DNA of 47,648 nt from Gammaproteobacteria bacterium (GCA_009841635.1 VXLJ01000024.1:1-47648), one strand, 5' to 3'; counted from the first letter of the stretch, positions 24,860 to 35,273 are shown. Made by a program: numbers and translations. The notes: generated by a model from the letters alone, not told the origin.

Positions 24860-26392
24860 CTAAATCAGGAACCAGTTCACGCATATCCAGCCGGTGGTGC
24901 CCATCGTCACGAAGTACGGGATGGCCATTAACACCATGCGACCGTAGGAGAGGCGAATGAGCGGTGCAAGCGAGGATGTCAGCAAGAACAGAAACGCTGC
25001 TTGACCATTTGGCGTCAATATGCTCGGGATGTTCGTGCCGGTATTGATTGCAATACCTAGCAAATCGAACTGTTGGCGTGTGATTTCACCTGCTGCGTAA
25101 GCGTCTGCGACATCTTGAATGTAGACAGTCGCAACAAACACATTGTCGCTGATCGCTGATAGCAAACCGTTGGCAATGTAGTAAAACCCAGGTTGCGATT
25201 CGGTGGGCAGTCCGAGTACCCAATCAGAAATCGGCGCGAACAAGTGTGCGCCGTGAATGACCGCAACGATCGCGAAAAACACAACCAACAATGCGGTGAA
25301 TGGCAATGCTTCCTGAAATGCTTTGCCTATGTTGTGTTCTTCGGTTTCACCATTGAATGCCGTTTGCAGCACAATGATGAGAAGGCCAATTAAGCCAACT
25401 TCAGCAACATGCGATGCGAGGGCAACTATGAGAATGATGGCTGCAAGAGCTTGCACGATTAGGGCACTTCGATAACTGTGCGTCATCTCATCCATTTCGC
25501 GTTGGTGCGCTGTTTGGATGATTTCGAAGACCGCTTGCGGTAATTTCGCGCCGTAACCACAAATCTTCGTGATTTCAAGCAGCAAGCAGGTGGTGAGGCC
25601 GACGATCAGCACCGGTACGGTGACCGGTGCCATTTCCACCACGAACTGCAAGAATTCCCAATCTAGACGATTCGCGATAAGGAGGTTTTGCGGCTCGCCG
25701 ACCAGTGTCATGACACCGCCCAGCGCAGTCCCAACGGCACCGTGCATGACTAAATTGCGCAAAAAGGCACGCAATTCGTCCAATTCCGCTTGGTGTTCAT
25801 CAGCTAGTTCAGGTATGTCATAGACATCCTCGGGGATGTCTGCCAATCCAGCTTTGACTGTGTTGTAAATCGCATAGAACCCAAGAATCACGGCGATGAT
25901 GACAGCCATGACGGTGAGTGCGTCAAGAAATGCCGATAGAAATGCTGCGACTGCGGAAAAAAGAAACGACAGTAGTAGCTTTGAACGAATCAGTATGAGC
26001 AGTTTGCTGAAGATGAACAGCAGCAAGTCTTTCATAAAGTAGATCCCAGCCACCATGAACATCAGTAGCAAGATCACCTCTAGGTTTTGCTCGATTTCGC
26101 CATAAACGGCTTCTGGACTTGTGAGTCCGAGGATGATCGCTTCGACGGCAAGTAAGCCACCAGGCAAGAGGGGATAGCACGTAAGCGCCATAGCCAGCGT
26201 GAAGATGAACTGCAACACGAGCAACCATCCCACGACCATGACATTGACACCGCTGAATAGCAGGATTGGATTGATTAGCAAGAACGCGATGATGGTGTAC
26301 TTGTACCAATCTGGCGAGGTGCCGAGAAAACTCAGCCAGAACGATTGCGCTAATGACCGCGGTTCGATGGTTTGACTATGTGAAGAGCTCAC
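24860..26392 (-). CDS. nhaB: Na+/H+ antiporter NhaB
   Basis: NhaB exchanges sodium for protons across the inner membrane, giving salt and pH tolerance. 510 aa with about a dozen hydrophobic segments. Family features are the N-terminal [34 protein letters not shown] in the core, [32 protein letters not shown] and [20 protein letters not shown], with conserved Asp and Asn in membrane segments. The start is GTG 26392, with AAGGA upstream on the minus strand. It stands alone, convergent with dnaQ and divergent from nudC. A sodium-dependent, perhaps marine, lifestyle is suggested but not proved. Confidence 0.94.
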   Translation of the reverse strand: MSSSHSQTIEPRSLAQSFWLSFLGTSPDWYKYTIIAFLLINPILLFSGVNVMVVGWLLVLQFIFTLAMALTCYPLLPGGLLAVEAIILGLTSPEAVYGEIEQNLEVILLLMFMVAGIYFMKDLLLFIFSKLLILIRSKLLLSFLFSAVAAFLSAFLDALTVMAVIIAVILGFYAIYNTVKAGLADIPEDVYDIPELADEHQAELDELRAFLRNLVMHGAVGTALGGVMTLVGEPQNLLIANRLDWEFLQFVVEMAPVTVPVLIVGLTTCLLLEITKICGYGAKLPQAVFEIIQTAHQREMDEMTHSYRSALIVQALAAIILIVALASHVAEVGLIGLLIIVLQTAFNGETEEHNIGKAFQEALPFTALLVVFFAIVAVIHGAHLFAPISDWVLGLPTESQPGFYYIANGLLSAISDNVFVATVYIQDVADAYAAGEITRQQFDLLGIAINTGTNIPSILTPNGQAAFLFLLTSSLAPLIRLSYGRMVLMAIPYFVTMGTTGWICVNWFLI

Positions 26393-26671
26393 GAGATTCC
26401 TTACGAGGCAATGGCGACTGCCAGGAGCAAATCGATTAGGGTCATATTTTCTTTAAGCATGGTGTTTCAACTCTTACGACGGGTGCATTCTGGTTGCTAC
26501 GATGGGTTAGCGTTGTTTGGATCGCCAATGGCTTCGTCATAGGTGCTAGTTTGATCTGCGCATGAAATAGTGCTGCTGCGTTAAGCACGAGGATGTTGCC
26601 AGCTAGATGGAAAAAGCTCTGCGTGTTTTTCCGTTTCTAAAATCGCGGGGGTTCTACCCTCCGACGTGCCT

Positions 26672-27508
26672 ATGTGGCCATTTGATCCTGACGATTTTGT
26701 CTCCCATCCAGTGCAACATGAAAACCAACGGCAGGACGACGCGCTGTACTTTTGTTTTATGCGAGACCAGTTGTTGTCGATATCAGAAGGCGGTATCCCT
26801 AGGCCCATCGCCGCCGATGAATTCAGGTGGTTGGATGTTGAAACGTTTAGCAAGTCATATCTAGGCGCGTGGCGAGGTCAACCATGCTTTGCACTGGATA
26901 TCAAAGGTGAGGTGCCACCAGGCTACGCTACATCTGATTTGCGCGGCTGGTTGGGGCGCGTCGAACCAGGTTTGTTTTACCTTGCGGGGCGAGCTCGACA
27001 GATCGTGGACTTGGTTCGAACCAATCAATACTGCGGGCGTTGCGGTAAACCGATGGACGCCCATACGACGGACCGCGCTAGGCACTGTGGTGAATGTGGT
27101 TTAGTTGCTTATCCTCGACTTAGTCCGAGCATCATCGTGCTAGTGCGCAAGGATGATGAGATGCTGCTCGCACGCAATGTCAATTGGCCAGTCGGCATGT
27201 ACAGCACACTCGCAGGATTTGTTGAACCAGGTGAATCCATCGAACAAACAGTCCATCGCGAGGTGATGGAGGAGGTTGGCATAAGCGTTACCAACCTGCG
27301 TTACTTAGGGAGTCAATCCTGGCCCTTTCCTAATTCCTTGATGCTTGGATTTCACTGCGATTACAAAAGTGGCGAGTTTACGTTTTTGGACGACGAGATT
27401 GCCGAAGCGAAGTGGTTTCGTTACGACGCTCTACCAAACGTGCCGGGGGCTACGGCGATTTCGCGTTGGTTAATAAACGCGTTTATTGAAGAGAAGCAAG
27501 GAGCTTAG
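26672..27508 (+). CDS. nudC: NAD+ diphosphatase / NAD-cap decapping enzyme
   Basis: NudC hydrolyses NADH and removes NAD caps from RNA. 278 aa from ATG 26672; a GTG two codons upstream is possible, and neither has a clear ribosome site. A zinc ribbon (YCGRCG and HCGECG) links the N-terminal domain to the catalytic Nudix domain. The Nudix box runs from GFVEPGE to REVMEEVGI, with the metal-binding E-V-M-E-E cluster. The NudC-specific motif SQSWPFPNSLM follows it. The gene is not in an obvious operon. Confidence 0.94.
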   Translation: MWPFDPDDFVSHPVQHENQRQDDALYFCFMRDQLLSISEGGIPRPIAADEFRWLDVETFSKSYLGAWRGQPCFALDIKGEVPPGYATSDLRGWLGRVEPGLFYLAGRARQIVDLVRTNQYCGRCGKPMDAHTTDRARHCGECGLVAYPRLSPSIIVLVRKDDEMLLARNVNWPVGMYSTLAGFVEPGESIEQTVHREVMEEVGISVTNLRYLGSQSWPFPNSLMLGFHCDYKSGEFTFLDDEIAEAKWFRYDALPNVPGATAISRWLINAFIEEKQGA

Positions 27509-27656
27509 CGCGTTATTCGCAGGAAATTCGCAACGTTTACACGAGCTACTCGCACAAGACACGCTATTTCCCGGGTTTTTCCTTAGGTTTTCCCGCCATA
27601 CGGAGCGACGAGTGTTGGTTGTTTTGGCTGGCTCGAGGTGGTGTAGAACCGAGCTA

Positions 27657-27684
27657 GTCAAGCACAGGTGAACCTGCGCTTGAC
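27657..27684. terminator. Hairpin between convergent nudC and aceA
   Basis: GTCAAGCACAGGT (27657-27669) and ACCTGCGCTTGAC (27672-27684) pair at 12 of 13 positions around a tiny loop. It sits in the 203-base gap between convergent genes, just past the aceA stop on its strand. No T-run follows on either strand, so it is a possible bidirectional terminator or 3'-end stabiliser rather than a textbook one. Confidence 0.45.
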
Positions 27685-27711
27685 ATGTCGCCAGAATAAA
27701 AGAATGCTGCG

Positions 27712-29082
27712 CTAGTTTTGTGCTGCGCCGCGAATCAACTCTTCGATGTGCGATTCAGGTGTTTCAGCCGCAGACGTCTGATTGAATTGTGCTTCTTCGG
27801 TTGAACCTGTGAGAGCGGTAACTGACGATTCGCCGCCTTGAATGACATTCGCGACTTCATCGAAATAGCCAGTCCCAACCTCTTGCTGGTGACTCACGAA
27901 CGAATAGCCACGTTCCTCTGCTGCGAACTCTTGCTCTTGGAGTTCCACGTACGCGGCCATTTGCCTGTCGACGTAGTTCTGTGCAAGATCAAACATGTTG
28001 TACCACATGCTGTGAATGCCTGCGAGGGTGATGAACTGGAATTTGTAGCCCATCGCTGCTAGTTCAAGTTGAAATTTCGCGATGGTCGCGTCGTCGAGGT
28101 GTTTTTTCCAATTGAAGCTCGGTGAACAGTTGTAGGCCAACATCTGGTCCGGGTAGTCTTGATGAATGGCATCGGCGAATGCTTTAGCTTCATCTAAATC
28201 GGGCACGGCAGTCTCACACCAAATCAGATCGGCGTAAGGTGCATATGCCTTGCCACGAGCAATCGCTTGATCCAAGCCAGCTCGAGTTCGATAAAACCCT
28301 TCAGGCGTGCGCTCACCGGTAATGAATGGGCGGTCGTGCTCATCGATATCGCTGGTGAGCATTTCTGCTGCATTTGCGTCTGTTCTTGCCATGAGCAACG
28401 TTGGTACATCGCAAACATCGGCTGCCAGCCGCGCCGCGATGAGTTTTTGGACCGCTTCTACGGTTGGCACTAGCACTTTGCCGCCCATGTGCCCACACTT
28501 TTTGACACTCGCAAGCTGGTCTTCGAAATGCACGCCTGCTGCACCCGCATTGATCATCGCTTTCATTAACTCGAAAGCATTAAGGACGCCTCCGAAGCCA
28601 GCTTCAGCATCGGCGACGATTGGCGCGTAGTAGTCGACGCCATCGTCGATACCTTTCGACCATTGAATCTCGTCCGCGCGGCGAAACGCATTGTTGATTC
28701 GATTTACGACGGTTGGCACCGAATTTACCGCATAGAGCGATTGGTCTGGGTACATCGTTTCGGATGTGTTGTTATCCGCAGCGACCTGCCATCCTGACAA
28801 GTAGATCGCCTTGATGCCAGCTTTGACTTGCTGAACCGCTTGGCCGCCGGTTAGCGCACCGAGGCAGTTTACGAAATCTTCAGAGCCAAGCAAGTCCCAT
28901 AGCTTGTCGGCTCCATGCGCGGCAAGCATGCTTCGATGCGGAATAGTGCCACGCAGGCGTACCACGTCCTCTGCGGAGTAGCCTCGTTTGACTTGGGTCC
29001 ATCGTGGATTGGATGCCCATTCGAGCTCAAGCTCGGCAATTTGTTCGCTGCGCGATTTGCGTGGTTGGTAATGGAGTGCCAT
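27712..29082 (-). CDS. aceA: Isocitrate lyase
   Basis: AceA splits isocitrate to succinate and glyoxylate, allowing growth on acetate or fatty acids. 456 aa, slightly longer than the E. coli enzyme because of a C-terminal tail (from about GGESSVTAL to RGAAQN). The catalytic segment [11 protein letters not shown] holds the active Cys. Other signatures are [45 protein letters not shown] and [14 protein letters not shown] 29082. No aceB or aceK is in the window, but icd, the competing enzyme for isocitrate, is 4 kb away. Confidence 0.97.
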   Translation of the reverse strand: MALHYQPRKSRSEQIAELELEWASNPRWTQVKRGYSAEDVVRLRGTIPHRSMLAAHGADKLWDLLGSEDFVNCLGALTGGQAVQQVKAGIKAIYLSGWQVAADNNTSETMYPDQSLYAVNSVPTVVNRINNAFRRADEIQWSKGIDDGVDYYAPIVADAEAGFGGVLNAFELMKAMINAGAAGVHFEDQLASVKKCGHMGGKVLVPTVEAVQKLIAARLAADVCDVPTLLMARTDANAAEMLTSDIDEHDRPFITGERTPEGFYRTRAGLDQAIARGKAYAPYADLIWCETAVPDLDEAKAFADAIHQDYPDQMLAYNCSPSFNWKKHLDDATIAKFQLELAAMGYKFQFITLAGIHSMWYNMFDLAQNYVDRQMAAYVELQEQEFAAEERGYSFVSHQQEVGTGYFDEVANVIQGGESSVTALTGSTEEAQFNQTSAAETPESHIEELIRGAAQN

Positions 29083-29188
29083 AACGATGCTGTCCGGCGG
29101 AGTAGAAAGGCGCGAATTCTAGGAAGCTAAAAATAGGAGAAAAGAGAATAGATAGCAAGAAATACTTTCTAAATTAGAATAAATGGAT

Positions 29189-29617
29189 TTATACGGTGTC
29201 AGCCTCATACACCATGGCACGATGTTCGATACCCGCGTCGAGAAAGATATCCCCGTGCGCGACAAATCCGTAGGCTTCATAAAAACTCAACGCATGAGTT
29301 TGGGCGTGCAAGAATGGCGCTTCGATGCCGTTGGCCATTGCGGTCTCGACAGCAGTTTGAAGCAGCAATGCGCCAAAGCCTTGCTTCCTGTGAGGTCTTA
29401 GTACGGCCATACGACCAATCTGACCAGACGGCATCAGGCGTGCTACACCAACGGGCTTATCGTGAAACCAAGCAATAAAGTGTTTGCTGACCTCATCCAT
29501 CCCGTCAAGTTCTTCTTCTATAGGTACGCCTTGTTCCCCGACGAACACCTCGAAGCGAATGGATTTGAGCGTAGACTCATGGTCTTGCCATCTGACTTCC
29601 TGAACTTTGGCGGTCAT
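29189..29617 (-). CDS. GNAT family N-acetyltransferase
   Basis: 142 aa. It has the acetyl-CoA-binding pattern IGRMAVLRPHRKQGFGALLL (motif A) and the C-terminal ALSFYEAYGFVAHGDIF (motif B). The N-terminal IRFEVFVGEQGVPIEEELDG places it in the ElaA/YjcF-like branch, whose substrates are mostly unknown. Its ATG overlaps the purB stop (ATGA), so it is co-translated with purB and likely sits at the end of the mnmA-purB operon. Any link to purine metabolism is not evident from the sequence. Confidence 0.88.
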   Translation of the reverse strand: MTAKVQEVRWQDHESTLKSIRFEVFVGEQGVPIEEELDGMDEVSKHFIAWFHDKPVGVARLMPSGQIGRMAVLRPHRKQGFGALLLQTAVETAMANGIEAPFLHAQTHALSFYEAYGFVAHGDIFLDAGIEHRAMVYEADTV

Positions 29618-31017
29618 GGTTTGACGGCCGCTAACCGGTCGTGAATGTCGGCAATACCCGCCCTTGCAAGCTTGGGCGCGAGACCAATATACGTGTCTGG
29701 CGTAATTTGCTTTAGCGTTTCACGTGATTCGTCAGCCAACGTCAGGGAATCAAGCATTTCGTGATAAACGGATCTGTCCAATCGTCGGCCGCGTGTAGCT
29801 TCCTTAACTTGCTCGTATGCGTCTGCTACTCCAGCTCGACGCATGACGGTCTGAACCGCCTCTGCCAGTACTTCCCAGGCCTGATTCAAGTCTGTCGAGA
29901 GACGTTCGCCATCGACTTCTAGTTTTTGGATGCCACGCATCGTGCTGCGAATTGCGATGACGGTATGCGCGAAGACCGTGCCGACATTCCGAAGTGCTGT
30001 AGAGTCCGTTAGGTCTCGCTGCCAGCGCGATACGAGTAATTTCTCGGCGAGATGCTTTGCAATGACATTGCCAACGCCAATGTTGCCTTCTGCGTTCTCA
30101 AAATCAATTGGGTTGACTTTGTGCGGCATGGTAGAGCTACCAACCTCACCAGCAACTTGCTTTTGCTTGAAATAGCCAATGGAAATGTAGGCCCAGATAT
30201 CACGATCAAAATCAAGTAGAACTTGATTGAAACCGACGATGGCATGCAAGTACTCCGCGATCCAATCGTGAGGTTCGATTTGGGTGGTGTACGGATTGAC
30301 CTTGAAATCGAGCGAATACACGAAACGCCGCGCGGCGTCGAGCCAATCGATACCGGGTACGGCGACGCTGTGCGCATTGAAGTTGCCTACCGCACCATTC
30401 ATCTTTGCGGTAATTTCTACTGCACTAAATCGTTCTAACCAATGGGTCAGCCTGGCCGCAACATTCACCAATTCCTTGCCTAGCGTTGTTGGCGATGCCG
30501 TTTGACCATGCGTTCTAGATAGCATCGGTGTATCGACGTTGGAGTCCGCTAACGACAGAATGCACTCGATGATTTCGCACATGGCCGGCACTAGCTCATG
30601 CTTTCGAACGTTGGCAAGCATGGATGCGTAGGCGAGGTTATTGATGTCCTCGGATGTACAGCCGAAATGAACATAGGGTCGAAGAGAACTTAGTCCATTG
30701 GCGTCGAGCTGTTGGCAAACGAAATACTCCACCGCTTTAACGTCATGATTCGTTTGTTGTTCGATCAACTGAACTTCGTTAGCTCCCTGCTCCCGAAGTG
30801 ATTTCAAGGTTTCCGCAGCGATTTTTTCTATGTTTGTTGCAACGTCCGTTGATTGACCTAGCTCTAGTTCACCGATCAAGAAAACGAGCCATTTAAATTC
30901 GACGTCGACGCGACTTTCGATGAGTCCTGCCTCGCTGCACCAGCGCGCGATAGAGACGACATGTTTTCGATAGCGGCCGTCTATAGGCGATATAGCTTCA
31001 AGGCTAGCGAGCTTCAT
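29614..31017 (-). CDS. purB: Adenylosuccinate lyase
   Basis: PurB removes fumarate from SAICAR and from adenylosuccinate in purine synthesis. 467 aa. The family signature is GEVGSSTMPHKVNPIDFENA, carrying the catalytic Ser loop; the His segment is LSRTHGQTASPTTLGKE, and FGCTSEDINNLAYA is present. The N-terminal ISPIDGRYR is typical of the E. coli-type enzyme. It lies 45 bases after mnmA. In E. coli, hflD separates these two genes; it is absent here. ATG 31017. Confidence 0.97.
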   Translation of the reverse strand: MKLASLEAISPIDGRYRKHVVSIARWCSEAGLIESRVDVEFKWLVFLIGELELGQSTDVATNIEKIAAETLKSLREQGANEVQLIEQQTNHDVKAVEYFVCQQLDANGLSSLRPYVHFGCTSEDINNLAYASMLANVRKHELVPAMCEIIECILSLADSNVDTPMLSRTHGQTASPTTLGKELVNVAARLTHWLERFSAVEITAKMNGAVGNFNAHSVAVPGIDWLDAARRFVYSLDFKVNPYTTQIEPHDWIAEYLHAIVGFNQVLLDFDRDIWAYISIGYFKQKQVAGEVGSSTMPHKVNPIDFENAEGNIGVGNVIAKHLAEKLLVSRWQRDLTDSTALRNVGTVFAHTVIAIRSTMRGIQKLEVDGERLSTDLNQAWEVLAEAVQTVMRRAGVADAYEQVKEATRGRRLDRSVYHEMLDSLTLADESRETLKQITPDTYIGLAPKLARAGIADIHDRLAAVKP

Positions 31018-31062
31018 ATTAGGAGTTTTTCGCGTGTCATAGATTGCTTGTGTTCAGTATTC

Positions 31063-32190
31063 TCATGGTGTCATGACGTCCCGGATTTTTGCACCGCCGA
31101 GGCAATGTGATCCGTCGTAAAACGCAACGTACTGCCCAGGTGCGATGGCACGTTGTGGTTCGTCAAAGGTCACGTACACATCTGTTTTATCTATCTCAAT
31201 CGTGCACGGCATCGGTTCGGCTCGATACCGAATAGTGCCTTCACACCGCGAGATAGAGGCGTGGTTTTCAACCAAGAAGTTCGGCTGGTCGGCAACTAGC
31301 GCCTGAGCTAATAGATCGCGCTCATCCTGAGTGACTTCAAGTACATTGGTATCCATATGCTTGCTTTTGACGTACCAAGGCGACTCAAGCGCTTCGCGCC
31401 GACCGCCAATGCCTAAACCTTGGCGTTGTCCCAGCGTGTAGTAAGCGAGTCCGATATGCTCGCCAATCTCACAACCGTCGGTATCGCGTATTGGCCCGGG
31501 TCTTTTTGCTATGTACCGGTTCAAGAAGTCCGCGAATCGCCGCTCACCAATAAAGCAAATGCCGGTACTATCCTTTTTATCGCACACGTGTAGTTTCGCA
31601 TGTTTTGCTTTTTCTCGTACTTGCTGCTTGTTCATGTCAGCTAGTGGAAATAAACAGCGCTCAAAGCGTTGCAGAGGTACGGCCTGCAGAAAATAGGTCT
31701 GATCCTTGTTTAAATCGGCGGCGCGGTGCAGTTCTTTCGGCATCGCGTCGTGTTTCAAACGTGCATAGTGCCCAGTTGCGATCCAGTCGGCACCTTGTGC
31801 TTGCGCGTAGTCTTGAAAGACAGCGAACTTAATATGGCGATTGCAGAGTACATCCGGGTTAGGCGTGCGACCAGCAGTGTACTCGGCGAGAAATTCCTCG
31901 AACACATCGTCCCAATACTCCGCGGCAAAATTGATTGTTCGTAAAGGGATGCCTATGCGATCAGCGACGCGCTGTGCATCTTCAAAATCTTGAATGGCCG
32001 TACAGTACTCCGTACCGTCATCTTCATCCCAGTTCTTCATGAAGATGCCTTCGACGTCATAGCCTTGCTGCTTTAAGAGAAGGGCGGCAACGGCGGAATC
32101 GACACCGCCAGATAGTCCGACGACGACGTGATTTGCACTCACATTCTTAAAATGGCTAAATTGCGGCTCGTGCGCCACATAACGAATCAT
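31063..32190 (-). CDS. mnmA: tRNA-specific 2-thiouridylase MnmA
   Basis: MnmA puts sulfur on the wobble uridine (s2U34) of tRNAs for Lys, Glu and Gln. The P-loop is VVVGLSGGVDSAVAALLL. The catalytic cysteines are in NPDVLCNRHIKF and in DSTGICFIGERRF. The start is uncertain. ATG 32190 gives 375 aa, but the frame also opens with ATG 32244, which would overlap moaC on the other strand, while a GTG closer to VVVGLSGG would give the length nearest E. coli (368). No start has a clear ribosome site. purB follows on the same strand. Confidence 0.95.
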   Translation of the reverse strand: MIRYVAHEPQFSHFKNVSANHVVVGLSGGVDSAVAALLLKQQGYDVEGIFMKNWDEDDGTEYCTAIQDFEDAQRVADRIGIPLRTINFAAEYWDDVFEEFLAEYTAGRTPNPDVLCNRHIKFAVFQDYAQAQGADWIATGHYARLKHDAMPKELHRAADLNKDQTYFLQAVPLQRFERCLFPLADMNKQQVREKAKHAKLHVCDKKDSTGICFIGERRFADFLNRYIAKRPGPIRDTDGCEIGEHIGLAYYTLGQRQGLGIGGRREALESPWYVKSKHMDTNVLEVTQDERDLLAQALVADQPNFLVENHASISRCEGTIRYRAEPMPCTIEIDKTDVYVTFDEPQRAIAPGQYVAFYDGSHCLGGAKIRDVMTP

Positions 32191-32229
32191 CTGCGACGCT
32201 GAATGGGTGGATTTTAGTAAGGTTTCATC

Positions 32230-32700
32230 GTGAAATTGAGTCATATCAATGAGGCTGGTGAGGCGCAAATGGTTGATATTTCTGCCAAATCAGACACAAA
32301 ACGGGAAGCTCGAGCGGTCGCGATCGTCCATATGGCGTCTGCCACACTCAAATTGTTGGTGGACGGCGAAATGCCGAAAGGCGATGTATTCGCGGTCGCG
32401 CGCATCGCGGGTATTCAGGCGGCAAAGCGTACAAGCGATCTGATTCCACTTTGCCATCATCTTGCTTTAACGAACGTATCGGTCGACTTCCAAACAGTCA
32501 GTGAAACCGATCTCCAGATCGTTGGTACGGCTAGCGTTAACGGTAAAACTGGGGTGGAAATGGAAGCATTAACCAGTGTCACGGTTGCTGCTTTAACCGT
32601 TTACGACATGTGTAAAGCTGTGCAGAAAGACATACGAATTAGTGAGGTACGGCTTTTATCAAAGAGAGGCGGCAAATCTGGCGATTGGCATTCGCCATGA
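32230..32700 (+). CDS. moaC: Cyclic pyranopterin monophosphate synthase
   Basis: MoaC makes cyclic pyranopterin monophosphate, the first stable intermediate of molybdenum cofactor synthesis, from the MoaA product. 156 aa. Conserved blocks are [69 protein letters not shown] and [11 protein letters not shown] with the catalytic Lys. GTG 32230 is preceded by TAAGG at 32218-32222. It is divergent from mnmA with little or no space. moaD overlaps its end (ATGA). No moaA is visible in the window. Confidence 0.97.
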   Translation: MKLSHINEAGEAQMVDISAKSDTKREARAVAIVHMASATLKLLVDGEMPKGDVFAVARIAGIQAAKRTSDLIPLCHHLALTNVSVDFQTVSETDLQIVGTASVNGKTGVEMEALTSVTVAALTVYDMCKAVQKDIRISEVRLLSKRGGKSGDWHSP

Positions 32701-32954
32701 CGATCAATGTGTTGTTTTTTGCATCGCTGAAGGAAGAACTAGGCCTCGAATCCATGACGCTAGACGTACATGATTCTTTCTGCAATCGAGCGGAGCTGCT
32801 TGAATTGCTACAAAATAAGTTGGGGCGTGAACGTATCGCACCGCTACTCATGGAGAACGTCGCCATCGCTGTCAATCAGACCATCGAGAAAGCAGACTTT
32901 ACTGTACAAACGGGTGACGAAGTGGCATTTCTACCGCCGATTACAGGCGGTTAG
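32697..32954 (+). CDS. moaD: Molybdopterin synthase, small (sulfur-carrier) subunit
   Basis: MoaD carries sulfur as a C-terminal thiocarboxylate to MoaE. 85 aa from ATG 32697, which overlaps the moaC stop; an in-frame TTG at 32685 inside moaC is less likely. It has the ubiquitin-like beta-grasp pattern ([15 protein letters not shown] at the start) and ends [12 protein letters not shown]. The terminal Gly-Gly is the thiocarboxylation site. The stop TAG shares its G with the moaE GTG. Confidence 0.95.
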   Translation: MTINVLFFASLKEELGLESMTLDVHDSFCNRAELLELLQNKLGRERIAPLLMENVAIAVNQTIEKADFTVQTGDEVAFLPPITGG

Positions 32955-33424
32955 TGGTGGACGAAATTCGCATTCAACCGGAAGACTTTTCTTATGCGGA
33001 TGAGTACGCTCGATGCCTGCAAGCCGCTGGGCCAGAATGTGGCGCTGTGGCGTCCTTTGTCGGCTTGGTGCGCAGCTCCGTCGGGGATTCTGACGTGGTA
33101 GGACTGCAGCTTGAGCACTATCCTGGCATGACCGAACAATCTATAGCTAAGATTCTGGCAGCTGCTCGTAAGCGATGGGATCTGCAGCACGTGATTGTGG
33201 TTCATCGCGTTGGCGAACTCAAACCTAATGCTCAAATCGTGCTTGTCGTAGTTGCTAGTTCCCATCGTCCTGATGCGTTTGCCGCTTGTGAGTATGTCAT
33301 GGACTATCTAAAGACCGAAGCCGTGTTCTGGAAGAAAGAACTGCGCAACGATGGCGATGCTTGGATTAAGTCCACAGGTGATGATTTCGCTCGCCGTGAT
33401 AGTTGGGTAGACGAGCCCAGCTAG
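32954..33424 (+). CDS. moaE: Molybdopterin synthase, catalytic subunit
   Basis: MoaE uses two MoaD thiocarboxylates to convert cyclic pyranopterin to molybdopterin. 156 aa. Family blocks are GAVASFVGLVRS, LQLEHYPGMTEQSIAKI, VIVVHRVGELKPNAQIVLV and the catalytic-lysine region YVMDYLKTEAVFWKKEL. The start is GTG 32954 or the GTG three bases later. It completes a moaCDE operon with no gaps. The next gene, icd, has its own likely promoter. Confidence 0.96.
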   Translation: MVDEIRIQPEDFSYADEYARCLQAAGPECGAVASFVGLVRSSVGDSDVVGLQLEHYPGMTEQSIAKILAAARKRWDLQHVIVVHRVGELKPNAQIVLVVVASSHRPDAFAACEYVMDYLKTEAVFWKKELRNDGDAWIKSTGDDFARRDSWVDEPS

Positions 33425-33472
33425 CGTCTATTTCCGCCAAAATCACGCACGTCATCTTGCAATAACGCTTTC

Positions 33473-33478
33473 TATAAT
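33473..33478 (+). promoter_or_regulatory. Likely -10 box of the icd promoter
   Basis: A consensus TATAAT lies 30 bases before the GTG of icd, in the 84-base gap after moaE. No good -35 match is present at 16-18 bases; TTGCAA is only 10 bases upstream. The position fits a transcription start near 33485. Confidence 0.45.
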
Positions 33479-33508
33479 CCGCGACTTTTACGCTGTGGGT
33501 GACCCTTA

Positions 33509-34765
33509 GTGAGCTACCAACATATCGACGTTCCGACCGATGGCACAAAGATCTCGGTGGCGGAAGATGGTAGCTTAAATGTTCCTGACAATCCTCTCAT
33601 TCCATTCATAGAAGGCGATGGCATCGGCGTGGATATCACGCCTGTCATGAAGAAGGTCGTCGACTCGGCAGTCAGTGCAGCCTATAACGATTCACGTCGT
33701 ATTGTTTGGACTGAAATCTTTGCTGGCGAAAAGTCCGTCGAACTCTATGGTCCTGATGAGTGGTTGCCCGCGGAAACGCTCGACGCCATGCGAGAGTTTA
33801 CGGTGGGCATCAAAGGTCCAATGACGACGCCAGTAGGCGGCGGCATTCGATCTCTAAACGTCGCTTTGCGACAAGAATTAGACCTTTACGTATGCCAACG
33901 ACCGGTTCGATGGTTTACCGGTGTGCCAAGTCCTGTTGTCGCGCCTCACAAAACAGATATGGTCATTTTCCGTGAGAACACCGAGGATATTTATGCAGGT
34001 GTTGAGTGGGAAGCGGATAGTGCGGAATCTGATCGAGTCATCAAATTTCTGCAGCAGGAAATGGGTGTTTCGAAGATTCGATTTCCGCAACATTGTGGGA
34101 TAGGGATCAAGCCGGTTTCAGTCGAAGGCTCGCAGCGACTCATTCGCAAAGCCGTTCAGTACGCAATTCAAGAAGACCGTTCGTCGATCACTTTCGTGCA
34201 TAAAGGGAACATCATGAAGTTCACCGAAGGTGCATTTAAGGATTGGGGATATGAACTGGTAGCTAGTGAATTTGGGGCAACGCCGTTGGACGGTGGGCCC
34301 TGGCACGAACTCGAAAATCCAAACACTGGCAACCAAATCATCGTTAAGGATGTGATCGCGGACGCCATGCTGCAACAGATTCTCACGCGTCCCGACGAGT
34401 ACGATGTCATCGCAACGTTGAATTTGAACGGCGACTATCTTTCTGATGCACTCGCTGCACAAGTTGGTGGTATCGGTATCGCGCCAGGCGCTAATATCGG
34501 CGATCGCATTGCGATGTTTGAGGCCACACATGGCACCGCGCCGAAATACGCTGGTCAAGACAAGGTTAATCCGGGTTCTTTGATACTGTCTGCGGAAATG
34601 ATGTTGCGCCATTTGGGTTGGCGTGAAGCTGCAGATCTGATCATCCAAGGCATGGAGGGTGCTATAGGCGAAAAAACCGTGACCTATGACTTTGAGCGCT
34701 TAATGACTAGCGCAACGCTACTCAAATGCTCTGAATTCGGCGACGCACTCATCGCAAAAATGTGA
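33509..34765 (+). CDS. icd: NADP-dependent isocitrate dehydrogenase
   Basis: Icd converts isocitrate to 2-oxoglutarate with NADP+ in the TCA cycle. 418 aa, the E. coli-like homodimeric type (416 aa). The N-terminal [15 protein letters not shown], the regulatory loop [16 protein letters not shown] with S115 (equivalent to E. coli S113, the AceK phosphorylation target), [11 protein letters not shown] and the NADP-specific HGTAPKYAG (Lys-Tyr) are all visible. Start GTG 33509. Since aceA is also present, control of the isocitrate branch point by AceK is plausible; aceK itself is not in the window. Confidence 0.97.
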   Translation: MSYQHIDVPTDGTKISVAEDGSLNVPDNPLIPFIEGDGIGVDITPVMKKVVDSAVSAAYNDSRRIVWTEIFAGEKSVELYGPDEWLPAETLDAMREFTVGIKGPMTTPVGGGIRSLNVALRQELDLYVCQRPVRWFTGVPSPVVAPHKTDMVIFRENTEDIYAGVEWEADSAESDRVIKFLQQEMGVSKIRFPQHCGIGIKPVSVEGSQRLIRKAVQYAIQEDRSSITFVHKGNIMKFTEGAFKDWGYELVASEFGATPLDGGPWHELENPNTGNQIIVKDVIADAMLQQILTRPDEYDVIATLNLNGDYLSDALAAQVGGIGIAPGANIGDRIAMFEATHGTAPKYAGQDKVNPGSLILSAEMMLRHLGWREAADLIIQGMEGAIGEKTVTYDFERLMTSATLLKCSEFGDALIAKM

Positions 34766-34795
34766 TTTGCTGCGTAGGTCGCCGAAGTAGCAAAT
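34765..34795 (+). other. Inverted repeat directly after icd
   Basis: ATTTGCT (34765-34771), beginning within the icd stop codon, pairs with AGCAAAT (34789-34795) across 17 bases. It may form a weak stem at the 3' end of the icd message. No T-run follows, so it is not a convincing intrinsic terminator. The rest of the gap up to clpS (184 bases) shows no gene. Confidence 0.3.
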
Positions 34796-34949
34796 ACCTG
34801 CGCTACTCGTAGTATAAAAATCTCGGCGCCACTGCCTTATGCGACACAACCCGTCGCACCTTACTTTATAAATATGCCATTCCACAACGCAATTAGGTAA
34901 ACTACTTGTTGTTAGATAGTGTTATTCAGCGACCCCAAATAGAGCAGTA

Positions 34950-35273
34950 GTGCCAACAGACGACGAACTAGTAATACAAGGCGACGTCAAGGTTCAACCA
35001 GCCAAGCCGAAGCTTGAGAAGCCGCCGATGTACAAGGTCATTCTTCTGAATGATGATTACACACCGATGGAGTTCGTGGTACACGTTTTAGAATCAATCT
35101 TTAGCATTGAAACTGAACGCGCTGTGCAACTTATGCTAGCGGTTCATACATTAGGAAGTGCGACCGTTGCGATCTACCCACAGGAGATCGCTGAAACAAA
35201 AAGCGAACGCGTCAATTTGTACGCCCAAGAAAACAATCATCCGTTACTGTCCAAAGTGGAGAAATCTGATTAG
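34950..35273 (+). CDS. clpS: ATP-dependent Clp protease adaptor ClpS
   Basis: ClpS hands proteins with Leu, Phe, Trp or Tyr at the N-terminus to ClpA-ClpP. 107 aa. After a flexible N-terminus comes the core [20 protein letters not shown], with the NDDYTPMEF signature of the N-degron pocket; the [19 protein letters not shown] segment corresponds to the usual H-x-x-G-x-A region. The start is GTG 34950. clpA follows after 163 bases. In many relatives cspD stands before clpS; here icd does. Confidence 0.95.
   Translation: MPTDDELVIQGDVKVQPAKPKLEKPPMYKVILLNDDYTPMEFVVHVLESIFSIETERAVQLMLAVHTLGSATVAIYPQEIAETKSERVNLYAQENNHPLLSKVEKSD

Noticed and set aside
27486-27671. 61-codon plus-strand frame after nudC
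   Set aside because: It overlaps the nudC end and runs into the hairpin. There is no ribosome site and an equally long frame lies on the other strand.
34118-34648. 176-codon minus-strand frame inside icd
   Set aside because: Antisense to a fully conserved gene, with no recognisable domain.
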